Part shown: positions 48,101-54,100 of the stretch, in pieces
How the letters are laid out: each line of letters starts with the position of its first letter
Numbering within the stretch: position 1 is the stretch's first letter
From: Patiria miniata
Lineage: Eukaryota > Echinodermata > Asteroidea > Valvatida > Asterinidae
NCBI RefSeq assembly: GCF_015706575.1
Contig: NW_024037058.1
Coordinates: 16,575,547-16,639,546 of the forward strand
Direction of reading: 5' to 3'
DNA length: 64,000 nt
The notes under the pieces: generated by a model
Database searches by the model: none
What the model was told of the DNA's origin: nothing
Seen by the model: only the letters and a program-made list of their open reading frames with translations
Made by a program: the position numbers and the translations under genes

Positions 48101-51100
48101 AAGGTAGGACAAGTTTATCTGTACTGTATTCGGTTGGATTTTTCGAAAGTTGGATTTTTTTTTTTGTGGTTAAAAAGCAAAGAAACTATATATTCAAGAA
48201 AGGTTCCATGTCACTTTGGATCTCACAGTTGTTGATGTTTATTTCCATTGATGTTCTGTTTCTCCTCCAACCAGAAGTAAGTGATGATGGCATCGAAGTT
48301 GGCACTGAAAGGGAACGAGCCTGCGAGACACTGATCATGTGCATCATCACCACGCTCAACTTTGGTGTGCGGAGCGGCGGGGGTATCGGCGACGTCTTAA
48401 GAAGCCCATCAACAAAGGTACAGGAAAATGGATGTTAACATCCAAGAAATGTGGACTTCGTTTTGTGCTGCACTGATTTTTTTTTTCTGTCACAGGTACA
48501 AAGAGAAGGATGGGGTACTGGTCCTCCAACAACAGCAGTAGTCAGCAAGTAGACTGGTGCCTGTTGTTTGGCAACCCTTTTCATAGTGATCTTTAACATG
48601 CTTCAGGGAACATGTCCAGCATGGCTGCCTCAATGCTTAAGTTGCATAAAAGCAGATCTTGAGATGCTGTTGCATTCAGATATTGTATAAATCAAACAAT
48701 ATCAGACGGCCTAACATTTCGATCCTAGCAGAACTTTTGTTAAAGGCAAGGATTTTCATATTATTTTTTTTTATTGAGGAATGTTATTTCCAAACTTGGC
48801 AAAAGGAAAAAAATAGTAGAGGCATAACAGGTTTACAAATGTACCAACAGGATAGAAAACCTACAAGAAATTCATTTAGCAAAATATAAACCTTTAAATT
48901 GATGTCACGTGACCCCCGGTGACGTCATGACGTCACATCTTCAGATGATGGTTAATGACTATGCACGGTTTAAAGGTGATCGTATTTTAAAAGGTTCCGA
49001 AAGTGTCTTGTAGAATGAAAGCGTGTACAAAACCTATTGGAAAAAGTGGGGGAAAAATAGGGGGAAAAAAGGGGGGAAAATACTACCAAAAACAAAAGCT
49101 GTTTTCAATGAAATTTGCCGGAAAAGCTAAGAAAGGAAAATACAGAGTTTAGATGGAGAACAATATTCAGGACATCAGTACATTCCTCAATATTACTTGT
49201 GATTTTTTCTCAATAAACAGTGTCGAAATCAAATCTTTTCTATGTCGTCTTGTTTTCCTCACAAGGAACCATTATACATGGCCCGAGTCATCTACGACCT
49301 CTTGTTCTTCATCGTGGTCATCATCATTGTCCTCAACCTCATCTTTGGTGTCATCATCGACACCTTTGCTGACTTGAGGAGCGAGAAGCAGCAGAAGGAG
49401 GAGATCTTGAAAAACACCTGCTTCATCTGTGGTAAGAAAACCCTTGGTGCACCTGTTTGTCATTTAGTAGTTGATGCAACTCTTTGTGTTCTATGGGCTA
49501 AGTGCACAAGTACCCCCTCAACTGTACGAAAGGGAGAGTTGGGGGAGACCACCGGGAGAGACCTTTGACTTCATTACCGACGACGCCTGAGGCTCATGCA
49601 AAAACGCTATGACTTTATGAACACTAAGAATGAAAATAATCATGTGTACTTCATGCCATTCGCACAAGAACCAGTCCAGCTAGTCGCACAGTCGTACTTT
49701 ACCATTATGTCTAAGGACAAGGCATATGTCCGTATAATGTAACACTCTCCCATAGACTAAGCAGGCGCGGTTCTAGAACCAATATTTGGGGGGGGGGGGG
49801 GCTAGCACGGTGGATCCAGAATTTTTTCAGGGAGGCGTGCTGAAATGTAGACAAGTAATTTTTTCCTGACACTTAGGCCTCCGAAAATCAATGGGGGGGG
49901 GGGGGGGGGGGGGCTCATGCCATATTTTCAATGGGGAGCGCCAATAAAATCCTAAAATCATTCACACTATATTAACTAATGCACCCTTGTCGCGGCTATT
50001 TCTTCTTTAGGGGGAGACCATTCGCATGTACATCACAATCCTTCTTTTTGCTAATGCAATTTTTTTTTACGGAATTTATTTTGGGGGGGCTAGACAAAAA
50101 TTTGGGGGGGCTACAGCCCCCCCCCCAGCCCCCTCGTAGAACCGCGCCTGAGACTAAGCACACATTCCTACCTTCGAGGACAACAAAGAATGAGTTGTTA
50201 TCTCTCTGCGTGTCTGTCCTTGGGATGTATGTAATACAAGAGAATGTGCCTGCTGTGTGTGTCCCGTTCCCTGGGCTCTCAAAAGTGGTGAAAAAGCACC
50301 CTCTCTTGTTTGCGCCCGGAGCCCATTGGCTCCCTGTGTGAACTGTAGGGGAAGGGACACGTATTGGCTTGCTTACTGTTTTTGGCAGCACTATACAAAC
50401 TAGAGCAAGTTCGGGTGAGAACTGCCGTTAACCACAATTCAGCTATACATTCGCTTGAACCCATGTTAGTTGACCGTAGGAGAACCAGTCAACTGTTAGG
50501 GACCAGACCTACTGAGGTTAGTTTGCTTGTTACAATAGCCTCGCGCATCATAATGCACAGTAGGGAGCGAGAAACCTAGAAGTTTCGTGATGACCCTTTG
50601 ATCATCGCTGCTGTTAGCATGCAGGCTTAAGTTGCATCTCCAGTTGACCACTAGTCAAGGAGTGATCTGAAATTGAACTTGCTCCTGAGAAAAATACTGT
50701 GTAAGACCATTTAATCCACTGAAATTCAAGTAGATAGGGTCAGATTTTGGACATTTGCAGTGAGCAACAACAACAAAAATTGAAGAAGTCAAACTTGATA
50801 TGGTTAATTACCTTTCCCATGTTCCGCCAACAGGCATGTATTTGTGTCCTCACACTCGCCCAATGAAAATCCACAACAATAGCACCTCATGCAAAGTGGT
50901 AAATTTAGAGAAGTAACACCAGCATTATGGGCCAATTAACCATGATATCTAATGAATGATTCAGAGAAATGATCCAAAACTCCTAGTCTGTAATCTCCTT
51001 GACTATTAGTAGATGATGGGTGTGTATGAGATTTGAAAAACACATTTTCAGGTTTATTCACTGAGCTCTGAATAGCCCTGTCACGGACATTACGTAACGA

Positions 51101-54100
51101 GAGATAAACAGAGCAGATGAATGCACACAAGTCTATGGGGCACCTGGAAACCGGATTCGTATTTTGCAATTTTTCATCTAATCAAAAGAAGACGGAAGTT
51201 TTTACCATAAAAATATCAAAATTTAACATTTACTTCAATAATAGTTCAAAATAAAAACTTTTCTTGATTTTGTTGGTACCCTGCTATAAGCCTTTGCACA
51301 ATTTCACCTGCGCTTGTGCTGTTGGTTTATTTCGGGAGATAATTAGTTCACATGTGTTGGGTAACCTTTGGAAAAAATGACTAATGACTAGCCCCATAAA
51401 TGGGCCTCAAATACTGGACTTCTTCCGTATATTGGGCCCCACTAGCACCAGAGAATTCTGAATGAATGAAGATAACCCAAAAATCCTGTTTATGTGACTC
51501 CTGGACCTCCCATTTTACCTCATCTGTTCAGGTCTGAACCGCTCGTCCTTCGACAACAAATCCGTCTCTTTTGAGGAACACTACAAAGAGGAGCACAGCA
51601 TGTGGCACTACTTGTACTTCATCGTCTTGGTCAAAGTGAAGGACCCGACGGAATTTACTGGGCCAGAGAGCTACGTCTATAACATGATCAAGGTACAAAA
51701 TAAAGTTGTCTCTATTCAGGGCATTTGGCACAAGAAGAAATTTTTTTGGGGGGGGGGGAGCAAAATTACATCTTGTTTCCCTGGGAGAAATGTCTGATAA
51801 CATTATGTCCCCCCCCAAAAAAGACATTGACTTTTGAAGGAATTTTGCATCAGAGAGATTTTACAACAAAAGCATGGATTGAAGTACCGACTGTTTTATT
51901 GGATTAAAACCAGCCAGCCGGCCTGTAATTATAATCAATGACCATAATGCGCATGCGTGAAACATATCACGTGAACAACTAAATATGTCACCTGATTCGG
52001 AATAAGTTCTTACAGCTTATATATTCCACGACGGTGGTGTGTGCGTTAAATCGCTGACCTGAATGCTGGAGGTTCCTGGCTCAATTCCTGGAGGGAATTT
52101 TACATTTTCATTTTTGCCCCCACAATTGAATTTCTTACCTAAAGTGTGTTTAATCAACTCCTGATGATCGATAAAATGAAATGCAGCCTTTTCTTCTCAT
52201 TCATGGCTCTGGAGGATTTTTTTTTTAAAAGGGAAGATAAGTCCGAGAACCATTCCTTCACCATCTGACGCATGCGCATTATGGTCATTGACTATACTTG
52301 ACTATATATAAAAAAGTTAATCACAAGTCATCCAGGAATTCTCTTGTCATTGATTATTGTCTGTTCCTACCATGAGCCTTATGGGGTACCAGGAAGTGCA
52401 GCAATAGGAACAATGGGAGAGTTTTTTCCAAAACGCGATACATCCATAGGAAAAAAGGTGAACATTTTGCAAGGTAATGAAACTTTAATGAACGAAAACG
52501 GTCTAAAAGCTGTTTTGTAAACTTTATTTTTTAATTTGTTGCATTCTTAAGTCCTGTTTAAATATAAAACAGCCGTCGAAATTGCTGTTGGGCAGCCAGG
52601 AAAGAGCAGGATTTTTAAAGAGAACAAAATGATGTATATCACGTTTAGGAAATAAATCTTCAATGGGACCCCGCAAGTCGGCCTTCAGTTGGGGTGTACA
52701 TTTACAGGTACATGTAGTACGGGAATGGGGTACCCGATTAAAAAAAACCATGGGTACCCTAAAAAAAAAATTTAAAAAACCTTAAAGAAACCCAACCCCA
52801 GAATTTAAATCCCCAAACAGCAACTTTCGAGATTGCATCACTTTTCAATTGTGGTTTTTGTGGTGTCATCTGTCACAGAGTGAAAGGCTATGGTTGCCAA
52901 TCAAGGCAGGTGGGATAAAAAAAAAATTCACCATGAAAAGTGGCGCAATTCTCTAAACAGACCCTTTCATAAAGTTGGTCACTGCTCAGTCAACTGTGAA
53001 TGTAATGACATGATCAGGGTGTCATTCTAAAGAGGAGATTCAACCCTAACAGAGGATGTCTCCCTTAATTTCACATATTGCCCTACTTCTGTGCAATAAT
53101 ATTTCGGTTTCGAAATACTATTAAATAATGTTAAATAATGTTAAATAATGTGAGTTGAATTTTATTGCGGCAGAGACTTGTTGTAGAATGGCATGCTAAT
53201 TGTCCGTGGCTAGGAGTGAATAAACGTACTAGAATCTGAGCATTCTAGTCATGAAGTACTCTTGCTCAGGGCAAAAACCAAATGTCTTTTGAAGTATCTT
53301 TTTTTTGTTCCGTGTTTCCCCATGGGTTAACTTCTTGCGTGTCTCAGTGGAATTGCTGGGACAGTAATGTACGCGAGGTGGAATACTGATTGGACATTAT
53401 GTATCCCGGGAACAGACAAGTGGGACCGGCTTTAGGTAGTCATGAACCCTGGTTTCCATTCGGGGCATCTATTAACATTTTACAAAATGAGCGAGGGACT
53501 GTGGCCTCCTAAAGACCTGAAACCTTATAATCTTTAAAAATAAAAAATCATTCTGTCGCCAATGCAAGGTTTGAATTTCTAGTTCATTGTTTCATATGAG
53601 AAATCTTGCAGATGACTTTGTGTACAAAATGGCTGCCTTTTGTTGCTTTGTTCTCTCATTTTGATCAATCGAAAATGGGTGTGATTTCTATTTGTCTGAA
53701 AGTCAAAACCTGACCAGCAGAAACTTGAAAATCCTTTTTCCATGTCATTGAACAGTCAAGGAGTAAATACAGGGTGAACCAAAAAAATAAAACCCAAATG
53801 GCAGGACCAATTATTTCATGAAGTTCTGCATGTAGCACTTTCAAAATCTAGGATATGAAAGCCCAACTTATAATCTTTCTGTTTAGTACAAGAATCATTC
53901 AAATCACTCATGTACTTTTTAAGTTACGGAATTTTGAACACAATTGCAAATTTAAAGTTCTGTCAACTGATCACAGAAAAAGTTAAGTGTCCTTTTCAGC
54001 AAAACGAAAACACTTTACATAGGGATGTATGTGAGTTGTTTCGGTGATCCGTGGATAGAACTTTCAAACAGTGTTTGTGTTTAAAGTTCCATATCTTGAA

